NCBI GenBank assembly: GCA_964034945.1
Contig: OZ035964.1
Location: 1,634,001 to 1,698,000, forward strand
DNA length: 64,000 nucleotides
Direction of reading: 5' to 3'
Source of the DNA: Chrysopilus asiliformis
Lineage: Eukaryota > Arthropoda > Insecta > Diptera > Rhagionidae
The position numbers and the translations under genes were made by a program. Position 1 is the first letter of the stretch. The number at the start of each line of letters is the position of its first letter. The notes under the pieces are model-generated. The model was given only the letters and a program-made list of their open reading frames with translations, made no database searches and was not told the DNA's origin. Shown piece by piece: positions 1-10,781 of this stretch.

Positions 1-1365
1 TTATCACTTCCTCTGAATCGTTTGGGGTTGTTGTTTTTTTTTTCAAGTAGTTATATTTATTTATTTTTTTGTTTTGATTACAATTTAACTTAATGCCGTT
101 ATCCCTAACACCCACACACACACGCCTGTAAACAGTTACACGCGACTTTTCACAACAAATACAATCTCGCGGCCGCAATAATTCCATCTGATTTGACAGT
201 AGTTAAAAAAAAGGACATTCGATGGAATTTTGATCGAATCATGAAATTTTTTGAGGTAAAGTCGAGTAAAATCTCATTTTTTGACATTTTTTTCTCGATT
301 TCCTTTCTCAATATTTTCAGGTCACGGCGTTATTTTATGACAAATCGCTTAACTGAAAAATTATGATGTCAACTATTTTCATACACGCGCAATTGAGAGC
401 TTTTCATCCAAAAAGCTCAAGGACTGTTACGGACTCCTTTTAATTGTAAGACTGTGTATGTGTTTCTAACACAAATCCAAGATAAGTGAATGCCCGGCAA
501 ATGAGTAAATTTTGTAATTTTTCAGAAATTTCCGGCAGGAATCAAACATTTTTTCAGGGAACGAAACTTTCGTCAAAAACGATCCTTTTTCAGTAGGAGT
601 TAAACTATCGCCAGACACTAGAATTGTTCTGTGGAAACCAAACTATCACCAAGAATGCAAATGGAAATATGCGTACAACCGTATAATTAAAAAAAAAACA
701 TCAATTAATTTCATATATATTTCATATTATAATATTTATAACATTTAATGAATAAATAGTTTGATATATAAATTTTAATAATGAATAAAAAATAATTTGT
801 TTTTTTCTAATACATATAAAAGTTATCTTATTTTTAAGTTTTCGTAATTTCTCATAATTTAAAGTCGTGTTTTAAAAAATATTTCTTATATGAGTAAGGC
901 TGTTTTTCTTTTTCTTTCATAAGATCTGATACTTAGCTCAAATTGCTCAAATTAAAAAAAAACTGATTCTAGACCAATTCAATTGCACATACACAATGAA
1001 GATACGTCACTACACCTCAAAACGGGGTCAAAACGGGGTTTGAAATGCGGCGCAGGAAAATTCCTATGTATGGGAGTTTCGTGCGGATCCTTAAAACTTA
1101 CGCCAGCGGAATTCAGCCCATAAAGTCTTCGCATTTGTCAAGTTCGATGCGTGAGAAAAATCGTGGGAAAGTTTTGTTGTTCCAACAGATTTGGGGGTGG
1201 CAAGGGGTGGATTTTTCTGCTTTTACGTGTACGAAACGGAGGGGTTGGAAAAATTTCCACTGTCTGTCTGTTAATCAATTTATCTGTATGCCAGCCAGTC
1301 GAATTTTTTGCCGGTGTACAAAAGACCAAAAATTCATCGCTACGCCACTGTTATTGTTACCGCAG
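1..1365. other. AT-rich flank downstream of Hr78, no gene seen
   Basis: This stretch lies 3' of the Hr78 stop codon (Hr78 reads on the minus strand), so its right-hand part probably contains the Hr78 3' UTR. It is AT-rich with many A and T runs and a short CA repeat near 111-124. The small open frames between 1045 and 1392 overlap each other on both strands and have no recognisable motif, so I do not call them. No minus-strand AATAAA was found close to the stop; the nearest TTTATT on the plus strand is near position 55. The real 3' end of Hr78 is therefore not placed. Confidence 0.6.
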
Positions 1366-4300
1366 TTAAACACCACCGCCAACGACTTTTAGTATATAGG
1401 GTATCATATTTTCAATTTGCACTTGCCCAATTAACGACAGAAAGAACAGTTCCTCAACTAGATCCGGTTCAAGTGATTTCAATTGCATTAAACGTAATAA
1501 TATTTGATTGCATCGATCATTCAATTCGGGATGATTAATTTCGGTTAAATACAATTTAAGGCTATTAAGTGCATATTGTTGAATCTTTTTAATTAGTGAA
1601 CGTTTATTAATATCTTTAATACTTAAACCATCCGGACTCATAATTATTATTAAACGTATATAGGCATATTCATGATCATCTAAATCCATTGTTTGTAATG
1701 TTTGTACAAATTCATTTAAAAGGCATGTATGTTCACTTAATTTACGTATTTTCAATGCTTGTATATTATCAATTTCGGTTAATTGAACAATATTCGATAT
1801 TAATGTGGTTATAATTGTCGACATTGATAATAATTTGGAACATTGCGCTAAACCGATCGCGAATAATTCAACCCAATGTAATTTTAATAGATTCACTTGA
1901 ATATCATCGGGCAATTGTGCAAAACATGTGATTTTTTTAATCCAATGAACGGATAGGAATAGCAAACGACTACCACTTTCGCATACGTAATGACCATTTA
2001 GGTATGACGGTACCAAATTTGGCGGCTGTAAATTGAAATTGACATTACTATCTGGCAATATTGGCATACTAAATAATTGATTATATTGCTGTTGTTGACT
2101 GTTTAGCGAATTATTATTATCCTGTTGATCATCTGTACTACCACTACCGCTACCGCTATTGCAAACATCATGATGCGATGGAGATTGCGTACCACGGTTC
2201 GATGGTGTTGCCAGATTATCAGAATTTTTCACAATAGTCACAGAATCATGTTGATCATCGATAATTAATTCACTCTTAACTATGGTTTTGGTAAAATTAC
2301 AATTTTCGCTACTAATACTATCATTTTCATTATTATTATTATTATTATTTGCCTTACTATTAGTACTAGTTGTATTATTAGTGGCAATACTATTACTACA
2401 ATCATTGCCACTATTTATTATATTATTATGATTATTGCAACTATTGCTAATACTATTACGATTCAAATTATTATCATAATTAATTTGTATTGATGCCAGC
2501 ATTTCAAGCGATTGATTTATCGAAACTTTATCAATGGACGCTTGGATAAGATTCGTTGCAACTTGATTTGTTGCCGCCGCCGCCGCAACATTATCCAAAT
2601 TTTGGGCCAAAATATTATTTTGTACAATTGATGCTGTACTGTTATCCATTGAGTCATCATCATTCGTTTGTGTACCGGGCGAATATGGTGAATTGTAAGA
2701 TTGATCTTGACGAATTTGGTTACCGCCACCTGAGCCACATGTTGCTAGGCCAGTACCCGATGAAGTCGATCCAGTTTGACCATTACCCCCACCATTACCA
2801 CCACCACTGCCACCACCGCCGCCACCAGACAACATTAATGAATGCTGCGACTGCAATTGCTGCTGCTGCTGTTGTTGTTGTTGTTGTTGAAACGGAACAG
2901 CCGCCAACACTGTTCGCAAAATATGTTTTATATTAGTCAATTTTGTGACTGTCAAAACGGTGTGCAGGGGAAAAGAAGTGGGAGGGGGAAGGGGACGCGT
3001 ATAAGAGGAGAAAGGGCGCGTAATTGGAATAGGAGGAGGAGGGGGCGCAATACAAACAGGGGGTGACGGAAGGGTTAAAACGGAAGCGAGGGGCAGAAAT
3101 CTGAATTTCACAATATAAAAAATAGTACATTGTCTGTCAATTACTCAGTCTGCCTGTTAATCTGTCTGTTTGACAGTCAGTCAGCTCTACTGTGTCTAAT
3201 AAAGCAAGATAAAATAACATGACTTTCTTATACGAAAACCACGTTTCTGTGCAATTTATACTATCACCGCTATTCTGATAGCCGTGTCGTTTTTGACAAT
3301 GGTCGTTTTATGTGTTGTTGTTAGTGCTTTTCTACCAAAAACAAGTAAAACGACTCATGTCGAAAACTACACGGCTATCAGAATTGGGGTGTATAGCACG
3401 ACAAACAAAATAATCTCTTATATAAAAATACGAAACTTTGTACAAAATCTGAAATGTTGATAAAAGATATCGATTTTTAATATCTTTAATTCTTCTGCCA
3501 GTTGTTTGTTTTTTTTCGAAAAACCGGTAATTTGCAACCAACTCGTAAAAATCAATTTTTTGTGAAAACCCGTTCAATTTCATGGCCTAGCTCTATGTAT
3601 TAGTTTTTAATAAATCTTATACAAAGGCTGACAGATCGACAGATTAACAGATTGACAGATTGACGAACAGACAGACTACTTATTGGCTGTAATTCAAATA
3701 TACTTACTGGCTCTCTTACTCAAAGTTTGCGTGATATCAGCAAAATTGAAACCGACCGGAAATACATTCAAACTCGCGGATGCGGCAATATTTTCAACGG
3801 TTGCCGCCGCAACGACAGCTGCCGCCGCCGCTGCCGATGCAGACGATGTCGAATTTCCACTCTGATGATTGAACATTTTATTTCGATGATGATAAATCGT
3901 TTGATTTGCACTATTTGCTCCACAACCACTGCCTGACGCCAATGTCGAACTGTTTGACGGGCTCTGCGGTTCCTTTTTATCGATAATCGGCTTGCGTTCA
4001 TGTTGAACAGCTAAAGAAAAGTATTTCGATTAGAAATAATTCTTTTCGATTGAAAGATTTTTAAAAAAAAAATCTCTAAATTGTGGTGTAATTAAAAGTA
4101 GTTTTTCAAGTGCGAAAAGTGCACACAGACGTTGTTTTTCAAACAATTGATCGGATTTCGCCGTAGCGGCTCCAAGATAGTCCAGAGGTTAGATAGGCAA
4201 AAATTTTCCTGTACACGGACAGACAGACAGACAGATCATGTTTTGATCTAAATCACAGGAATAACCATTTATTTTTATATTCTGTTTCTTATGTTTTTTT

Positions 4301-5386
4301 TTTGTGTGACTTGGACTGGTTTTTGTTTTTAGAATTTAGTTGATGTTTTAAAATTACAATCACTTCTCATGCCGCTGGCTAAACACTTCTGTAGTCGACA
4401 GAATTGGCAACGGTTCCGATGATGTTTCGTCACTTCGCAATTCATCGTTCCGCGGCACTGGTAGCCAAGCTGTTTTCGTATTGAACGCTTAAAGAATCCC
4501 TTACAGCCCTCACAGCTAATGGCGCCATAATGTCGGCCCGATGCTCGATCACCGCAAACTAAGCATAGTTCAACGCTGCTAATATTACTGCCGCCAGAGC
4601 CACCAATAACTGATCCACTCGTTACAATCGATATTAATGATTTATCTGAAAAAAATTATATATTAGCAATACATTTGTTTTAAGAAAATTTACCAAAGGG
4701 GGGGGGGGAGGAGGGGAAGGAAGGAAGGGGAAGGAAGGGAGGGAAGTGAGGAATTGGGGCGAGGAAGAATAGAGGGGAAGAGAGAGTATAGAGCGAGGGA
4801 ATAGGAAAAGGGTGGAACAAAGAGAAAGGGGATTGGTGGACGGAAGGAGAAGGGGGAGGAAGAGTGATAAGAAGTGAAAGAGGAGAAAGGAAGGGTGAAA
4901 AGAAGAGGAAGAAGGGAGAGGAATGGTTGAAAGACGAGGAAAGGCAGAGAGTAAGAGTCGATAGAAGGAAAGAGGAAAGAGAAAGAGGATGTAATTAAAA
5001 AGAATGAAGAATGGAATGAAGAGGAAGGGGGAGAGTAAGGGTGTATAGAGGGGTAGAGAAGAAGAGGAAGGGGAAAGAGGAAGGATCGAGCGAAGAGAAA
5101 GGGAGAGAGGTAGGATGGAACGAAGAGGAAGGGGGGAGGGAGTAGAGGAAGGGTGGAAATATGAGAAAAAGGGGAAAGGAAGTACGAAAAGAAGATGAAG
5201 AGGGGAGAGGAAATGCGATCAAAAGAGAGAGGAGGGGTTAGACAGGGAAAAATGAGAAAAAGGAGATGAAGTGCCGACAGAAGTTATAAAAAAAATTAAA
5301 GTAAAGACAGATCGACTGCAAGACAACCTGAAAGATATTTAATTAAGCATCAACTTACCGTCAACAAAACCTCCACTTTGATCCAT
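1366..5386 (-). CDS. Hr78: Nuclear receptor Hr78 (NR2C/NR2D, TR2/TR4-like), four coding exons
   Basis: A zinc-finger transcription factor of the TR2/TR4/DHR78 group; in Drosophila DHR78 is needed for ecdysone-linked development. Coding exons on the minus strand are 5386-5359, 4645-4358, 4010-3708 and 2909-1366, which join in phase to 720 residues. Exon 2 carries the complete DNA-binding domain: [20 protein letters not shown] (P-box CEGCKG), then the second finger ending [14 protein letters not shown]. Exon 4 has poly-Gln, Gly-rich and Asn/Ser-rich linkers, then a ligand-binding domain from about [17 protein letters not shown] to the C-terminus, with [10 protein letters not shown] and [15 protein letters not shown] typical of TR2/TR4. 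The N-terminal exon is only MDQSGGFVD. The start of exon 4 is uncertain: an acceptor at 2948 is also in phase and has a better pyrimidine tract. Exon 3 has a second in-phase donor after 3720. Introns hold R1, a hairpin element and a purine-rich tract. Family is certain; exact splicing is inferred. Confidence 0.9.
3220..3690 (+). repeat. R1 dispersed repeat, degenerate copy in Hr78 intron 3
   Basis: The left end shows the R1 end motif GACTTTCTTATACG, followed by the family's CGTTTCTGTGCAATTTA, a hairpin insertion, then ATATCGATTTTTAATATC-like and CGACAGATTGACAGATTGAC parts. The usual right end with TTCGTATAAG is missing. It lies within the intron between the hinge and ligand-binding exons of Hr78, on the opposite strand to the gene. 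Called by comparison with the fuller copies at 41050-41790 and 61221-61935. Confidence 0.6.
3261..3396. repeat. Foldback (hairpin) element inside R1, loop shared with 34757-34884
   Basis: The left arm with TTCTGATAGCCGTGT is answered by ACACGGCTATCAGAATTG in the right arm. The inner arms (near GTCGTTTTA and TAAAACGAC) also pair imperfectly, so most of the 136 bp can fold. The centre reads TTGTTGTTAGTG, then TTTTCTACCAA. It interrupts the R1 sequence just after the GCAATTTATA part. Arms have diverged by several bases, so it looks older than the copy at 34757. Mechanism of movement is not known from the sequence. Confidence 0.65.
4684..5290 (+). repeat. 600-bp purine (G/A) tract in Hr78 intron 1
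   Basis: From the G run near 4697 to about 5290 the plus strand is almost purely G and A, built from variants of GGAAGGGGAGAGG-like blocks without a single clean period. It occupies most of the intron between the ATG exon and the DNA-binding-domain exon. On the sense (minus) strand it is a long C/T tract. The reading frame at 4995-5222 on the minus strand is Ser/Pro/Phe/Leu-rich only because of this bias. Such mirror-like purine strands can form triplex DNA, but that is general knowledge, not something shown here. Confidence 0.8.
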
Positions 5387-6407
5387 TTTATTTTTGATTG
5401 AATTTACTTAAGACACTCGCCAGTGGAAAATTCAATTCTGTTTATCAGAAATGGAAATATGTTTCCATTCGAAAAAATTCTGTCATTCAGCAACAGGTAG
5501 ATATGCTGTCTTTTAATCGCATTTGCGCAAAACTATTTTCCTTGGAAACTAAAAAAAAATTAAAAATATTAAAAAAACACTCCCCCGTCTTCAATTTGTA
5601 TTCTTACCTGATGTGTAAAAAAATCGTCCGTAAAACTGAGGTAAAACAAAATTCGCACATTCACAAAATAAGGGAAGAATTCATTTCAAAAGGTACGCAT
5701 TCTTCGACAATTTTTTCTAGTCTATCGGAAGTGCAAAGATTATGTAGAATCATTTTTATGTTACCATACTCAATCAGAATCCACCTCAGAAACTCAGGAG
5801 TTTCTTTTTTTTTACTTTTTGTTTTGGAAAAAATTTCGTAATGTCCGCATCAGTTGGTATTTTGCCTTATTAACCCGTACAAGACCCTTTCTTTAATAAT
5901 AATAATAGCAAAAGAAAAAAAGTACATCTCTTATCAAAATCGAGCAGGCAACTTTTTGGCATTTCGCATTAGCCATGAAAGCGCAACAACTTCGCCTTGG
6001 CAAAAGGTATTTCCTTATTGCACTAAGCGATGGCCAGCCACCATAAAAGAGACTCCCCTCGCCCTCGCATTTAATTCCACTAAGATGCCACAAACAACCA
6101 ATAAAAAACCATTCAAATTTTATAAAAATCGGTTAATAAGTTCAGAAAAAATTGCGTACCACGGGATAATAGAAGTTATTTTAAGTAGAAAATAAATAAA
6201 GAACCGAAATGAATAAAAAATAACCACTTAAAATCACTTCGGACCGCAGTGGAAAACAAGCCACACTGTTGTTGTAATTAACAGTAAATGTTGAGTGCGT
6301 TCAATTCGATGTTTAGCGACCAAAGAGTATACTCATATGTCATTGCCAGCAGTTTCAAAGAAAGAGGGCGCGAAAAAAATTTGAAAAATTCCTTTAAAAA
6401 TTTCGTT

Positions 6408-6640
6408 CCGGAGTTCTAGTGTAGGATATTTTATTGTCTCTAACTCTTTTCATACATAAGATTACTACAAAACGGGTAATTTCAGAGTAAATCGCGAAAA
6501 ACGAAATTACGATTCTTAAAAGGCCACCATTTTGGTGACTTCCGATTAATGGATCTTTAAACTGACAGACCGACAGACTTGGTTGCTTCCGGTTAACTGA
6601 TTTCCAGCAAAAGTTGATAGGATCGTCTTATATCAGGACA
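6408..6640 (+). repeat. R1 dispersed repeat, internal fragment
   Basis: Matches the middle of R1: GGAGTTCTAGTGTAGGATAT, then a run close to GAGTAAATCGCGAAAAACGA, GGCCACCATTTTGGTGACTT and TTCCGGTTAACTGATTTCC. A short CTGACAGACCGACAGAC block interrupts it, followed by a second TTCCGGTTAA segment, so part of the middle seems duplicated. Both ends are missing. Confidence 0.6.
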
Positions 6641-6954
6641 AAATATCCGCCTCTAACTGAAAAAGTTTTGGAGAAATCTTCTCATTTGCCACTCGATAAA
6701 ATTAGGCTTACATGTGATCAAAAACTACAGATTTTAGTGTTGTTCGAGATTATGATGAATATCTTATACTCAGGACTACTGCTTTAAGACTAAATTTAAT
6801 TTACATAATTTACAAAAATTCTTAATAAAGAATGCTTATTCTATATTTTAGGAAATTCGCTTGAGACATGACTTATCGAAGATGAAAAGCCGATGAAAAT
6901 TCCTACAGCGGTTCAGAAGATATTACGGAAAAGGGCTAGAAGGGACGTGGGGTG

Positions 6955-7200
6955 AGGAAAATATTTCAAAGGAAGAAAATCGTCTTTATCCGAATTATGA
7001 AACCGTATCACAACCCTTTCAAAAGTTTTGTAGAAAAGGGGCACCGAATGAAAAAAGGGAGGCGGAGAGCGAGTCAACGTAAACTATTTAACTCAATGTA
7101 CAAAATTTCAATTGGTTGAGCAATTTCCCCGTAATCCTCAAAAAAAAACATTTATTCGATTGACCACATCCTGAATCCCAAGTACTCTAGCCCAACCTAA
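6955..7200 (+). repeat. R4 dispersed repeat, copy 1
   Basis: Shares ordered blocks with 47985-48175: TTTATCCGAATT, AAACCGTATCACAA (AAACCGCATCACAA in the other copy), AAGGGGCACCG/AAGGGGTGCCG, and CCCCGTAATCCTC/TTCGCGTAATTCTT. Both copies have the same orientation. Neither shows clear ends or coding capacity. Confidence 0.45.
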
Positions 7201-10200
7201 CGTCAAAATTGTTAAAATAGTTGAGTTCCTCCAACAATAGATGCCGCTAATGTCATTTCCATCATACATAGATACAGGTTAGCAAGGATTATGTTGGTGT
7301 ATGCAAATGTCGACGTGTTTGCGATTTGTTTCATGTTTCGTCGGGTGTGTTTTGTTTTGTAAGTCGGCCATTTTGTGTTTTGCTCGAATATAGGCGATTC
7401 TTTTCCAAAGCCAAATATTTTTTTTAGTCTTTTAAACAGCATTATGGAAATATTTATAAGTCGTATTTGGTGTGATTAATGCTGGGGTAACGGTACGGTT
7501 GTTCAATTCAATCGATTTTAAGATTTCTAAAAAAAGAAAAGAAAATAACAAGCGAATAAAAAAAGCCCAATAGCGAGAATTTAGACACGACAGGGTGTCA
7601 AAATTCAATTCCTTCGGAAATCTTTGCAAGGGTGAGTGTCGAGTGTCGGTTATATGTAGGGAGTGGGGGAGTGTATGTGTGTGTGTTTATGTGGTGATGA
7701 TGGCATGAAGTTGCTCCTCACACCATCTCCGCCCCAACCACAACAACCACCACCACGTGTAGACACACAGCGCGCAAATCCGATACAGCTGGGGTGGAAT
7801 TTCCGTTTCGTCAAGTGCACGTGCGTGCATGAGTCTCCTATCGCACACTAAAACAAAATTTAGGGGGGATAAAACACGACGGCAAACAAAATTTTAGCTA
7901 AATGGTTGGGGGAAGAGAGGGAGGGTGGCATTTTAAATGACATTTTTATCACTTTTATTATTCGGAGGGTGGTGGGGGGGCTTGAAATGATACCAGTTAC
8001 TGTTTTTTTTGTGAATTCTATCGACATTTCCTAATGTTTTGCCGCCATTAAAAAAGAAAACAAAAGAATTTACTATTATATTTTGGATATGGACGCTATT
8101 GTAGTCCGTTTCAAAACGAGATGTCGCCAGTAGCGATTATGGTGGTATCATACCGTGGATGGTGGGGCTTTTTTCGAGGTTGCCAAATCGCCGAAATTAT
8201 TGTACAAAATCGAAAGTATTCGAAATTGGAATTTTTGTATGTTCTGAGATGGGTACGAAAACCACTCAACCGATTTTGATGCGAGTTTTTGCAAAATGTA
8301 GCTTAAACATTATAGGCTATCGTTCCTCTCACCCTTTATTTTCCCCGTCGTACAAACATTTCCTCATGTTGGAACACTTGACGGCGTAACGGATAAAACA
8401 CGAAATAGCAAACAATATTGGCTTCAACAAAAACAAAAAAAATCACATGCTTTTCACATCCGGTATTTTATATCCATTTGAAAATTTCGTAATCCCAAAG
8501 ACGTGGCAACCCTAAATAGCGGGCCTGCGATTTTAGGGTTGGGGGTTCTTTCGAACTGGCATAAAAGGAAAGGTCAGTGTGGATTGCTGTAACGTTCGGA
8601 TGATGCGCGGGGGGAGTTGGAGGTGCACAGTGTAGTGCGATATGGTATGCGGCCATGGAAATGGGATAAACTGGGGTGGCTTTTCGTTTCTTCTTGTGTG
8701 ATTTTTCCTTTTGTTGTATGGAAAATCGCTAGCTAGCCTTCCACTATGTATAATCGTGTATTATGATTTTCGTTTCTCGTCCTTCTACTTGTCGTGTATT
8801 GTTGTGTACACACGCATATGTATATGTGTCGGTTGTGTGTCTGTATGCTGGGAAAACAAGAACAGAAAACCTTTTTTCCGAGGCACAAATTTTATTTTCC
8901 GAGTTTTATTTTCATTTAACGCCATATGGAAATTTTAAATAATATCACAATATGGTAAAAAATCCCAAACAAACGGAATTCAATCCGGGAAATTAGTGAA
9001 AATTATGGAAAACTTAAGGAAATAGGTGCGCAGCAAAATATATGGTGCAAAAAAAAATAAATCACAGAAAACTCCATAGAATTCATGAAAATTGATGAAA
9101 ATTCATTCAATTTTTTTTTGTCGCTAAGAGAAATCAATGTGAATTTTTTAAATATTATTTTTCAATTGTTGCAGTGATTGAAAAACAGAAATTTTGGTGA
9201 AATTTTAAAATTTCGGTTTTCCGTCTGGAGTGAGAAAAAAAGTGCTGGAAAAAAATGTTTCCTCGCTGAAGGACAACTCAAGAAGGATAGCGAAAAAAAA
9301 ATCTATGACGACAGAATTATGATTTTCGATAGACAGAAAATGGTTTTTAATCTCGAAAAGAAGAAAAATTCAAACGTAAAAAATCTTCCAGGCTAAGTTT
9401 AGGCGCTAAAATACTAAAATTTCATTGAAAATTCAATGCAGAGGGAATTTTCCAGCATTTTCCGAACCTCTGCTGAGAAGCCTTGCAAAAATCTTGTACA
9501 GAAAATTCTGATTTCCCAATTTAAAGCGAATTTTAATTAGTGTGGATTAATTTTCGGTGAATTTTCCCAGTGTTAATTGCATATTTGCCTCCCACTTTAA
9601 TAAAAAAAATCCCCCCAGTAAAAAAAATACGTTGACAGTAGTGTCAGTGAGAAAAACTATTCATTTATTCTATTGGTCTACCGCCTCCTCCCCTTAATTG
9701 TCTTTAGAGTTGGAAGTTTTGAAGTTTGATAGTTAAAAAGAAAATTGCCGCTTTTCTCGGTACAGGCCGAACGAAGGACAACAGTACAGATTCTCTCAAT
9801 ACCCCTTGCCCAACCAGCAACTCATCGCCAGAGATGCAAACCGATTTTTCGAATCGAATCAAAAACCGCTGAAACAAATTATTTTTTCCAAAGCCACAAA
9901 CCCGAACCAAATTTGACAGAAAATTTATATAAAGTATCGATTAACGGAATTTCAACGCGAGTCGATAGGATCATGACTAGTTGTGTGCTCTGCAAGTGAT
10001 GATCACAGCTTTGTTAAACTTGAACTCTCAGAAGCTTAATTGAAAGCTTTCAAAAGCTCAATTGAAAGCTTTCACAAGTTCAACGACAAATTATTTTTTC
10101 GATATCTTCCCCGGTCCATCGGTGAACCCCATTAGAATTTTTCTATGATTTTTCACAGCTCTTCAAATTTTCCAATTTTCTTTTATTTTCTGTCGTTTTA

Positions 10201-10719
10201 TAGATTTTGCTAATCGAGTGAAACATGATTGAGAAATTCAACGAAATCGCATTAATCGATCATTGTGTATAACTGAGAGAACGGTGGAGAACAGCTAGGA
10301 CCGTTTATACTATAACTTATATAAGAATATTAAAAATAATATTAAAAAAAAATTATCGATTGAATCAGTTATGGATAAAATATTCATACAATAACTTGTA
10401 AGTAGAAAAATTCTTAACAAATAACAAAAATTTGAAAACATACTAAAGAAAAAAGAAAGCGAGAAGAGAATGTGCCAAATTAGAATTAAATCGAGGTTGA
10501 AAACGCACTAGGCGGAGGAGACACATGTGTACTACACACAAACCATGTAACCGCCAGAATAAATAAATTATTTAAAAAAAAATAACTGCAATACATTATA
10601 ACAGCTGAAAAACAAAGCAGTATTTAATAACGGTGAACCGTAGCAACGGTACATATATTCGTATATATATCTTGAAATTTGAATCAATAAATTAAAGAAA
10701 ATATCTATTAAATCAAAGA

Positions 10720-10721
<2 letters not shown>

Positions 10722-10750
<29 letters not shown>
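10722..10750 (+). repeat. GA dinucleotide repeat in the iRhom 5' leader region
   Basis: About 14 uninterrupted AG units end 31 bases before the iRhom start codon. It is presumably in the 5' UTR or proximal promoter. GA repeats bind GAGA-factor-type proteins in flies, but whether that happens here is inference. Confidence 0.85.
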
Positions 10751-10754
<4 letters not shown>

Positions 10755-10781
10755 AAAAACCAATCGTAAACTAAAATCTGA

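Larger units (their letters stand above)
5387..10781. other. Spacer between the divergent Hr78 and iRhom genes
   Basis: Both genes read away from this 5.4 kb stretch, so it should contain both promoters and 5' UTRs, but I cannot place a start site. Reading frames at 5398-5841 and 5854-6195 are AT-rich, have no start context and no recognisable domain. It contains an R1 fragment (6408-6640), an R4 fragment (6955-7200), short TG repeats near 7678, a small foldback built on GAAAGCTTTC near 10018-10082, and a GA repeat just before the iRhom start. Nothing else is recognised. Confidence 0.6.

Noticed and set aside
4205..4240. GACA repeat and preceding AGTCCAGAGGTTAGATAGGC as a tRNA-derived SINE
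   Set aside because: The box-B-like word is only a loose resemblance and no box A or second copy was found.
5398..6195. Two adjacent plus-strand frames of 147 and 113 codons
   Set aside because: AT-rich composition, no recognisable domain, no splice partners and no conservation that I can recognise; chance frames in low-complexity DNA.
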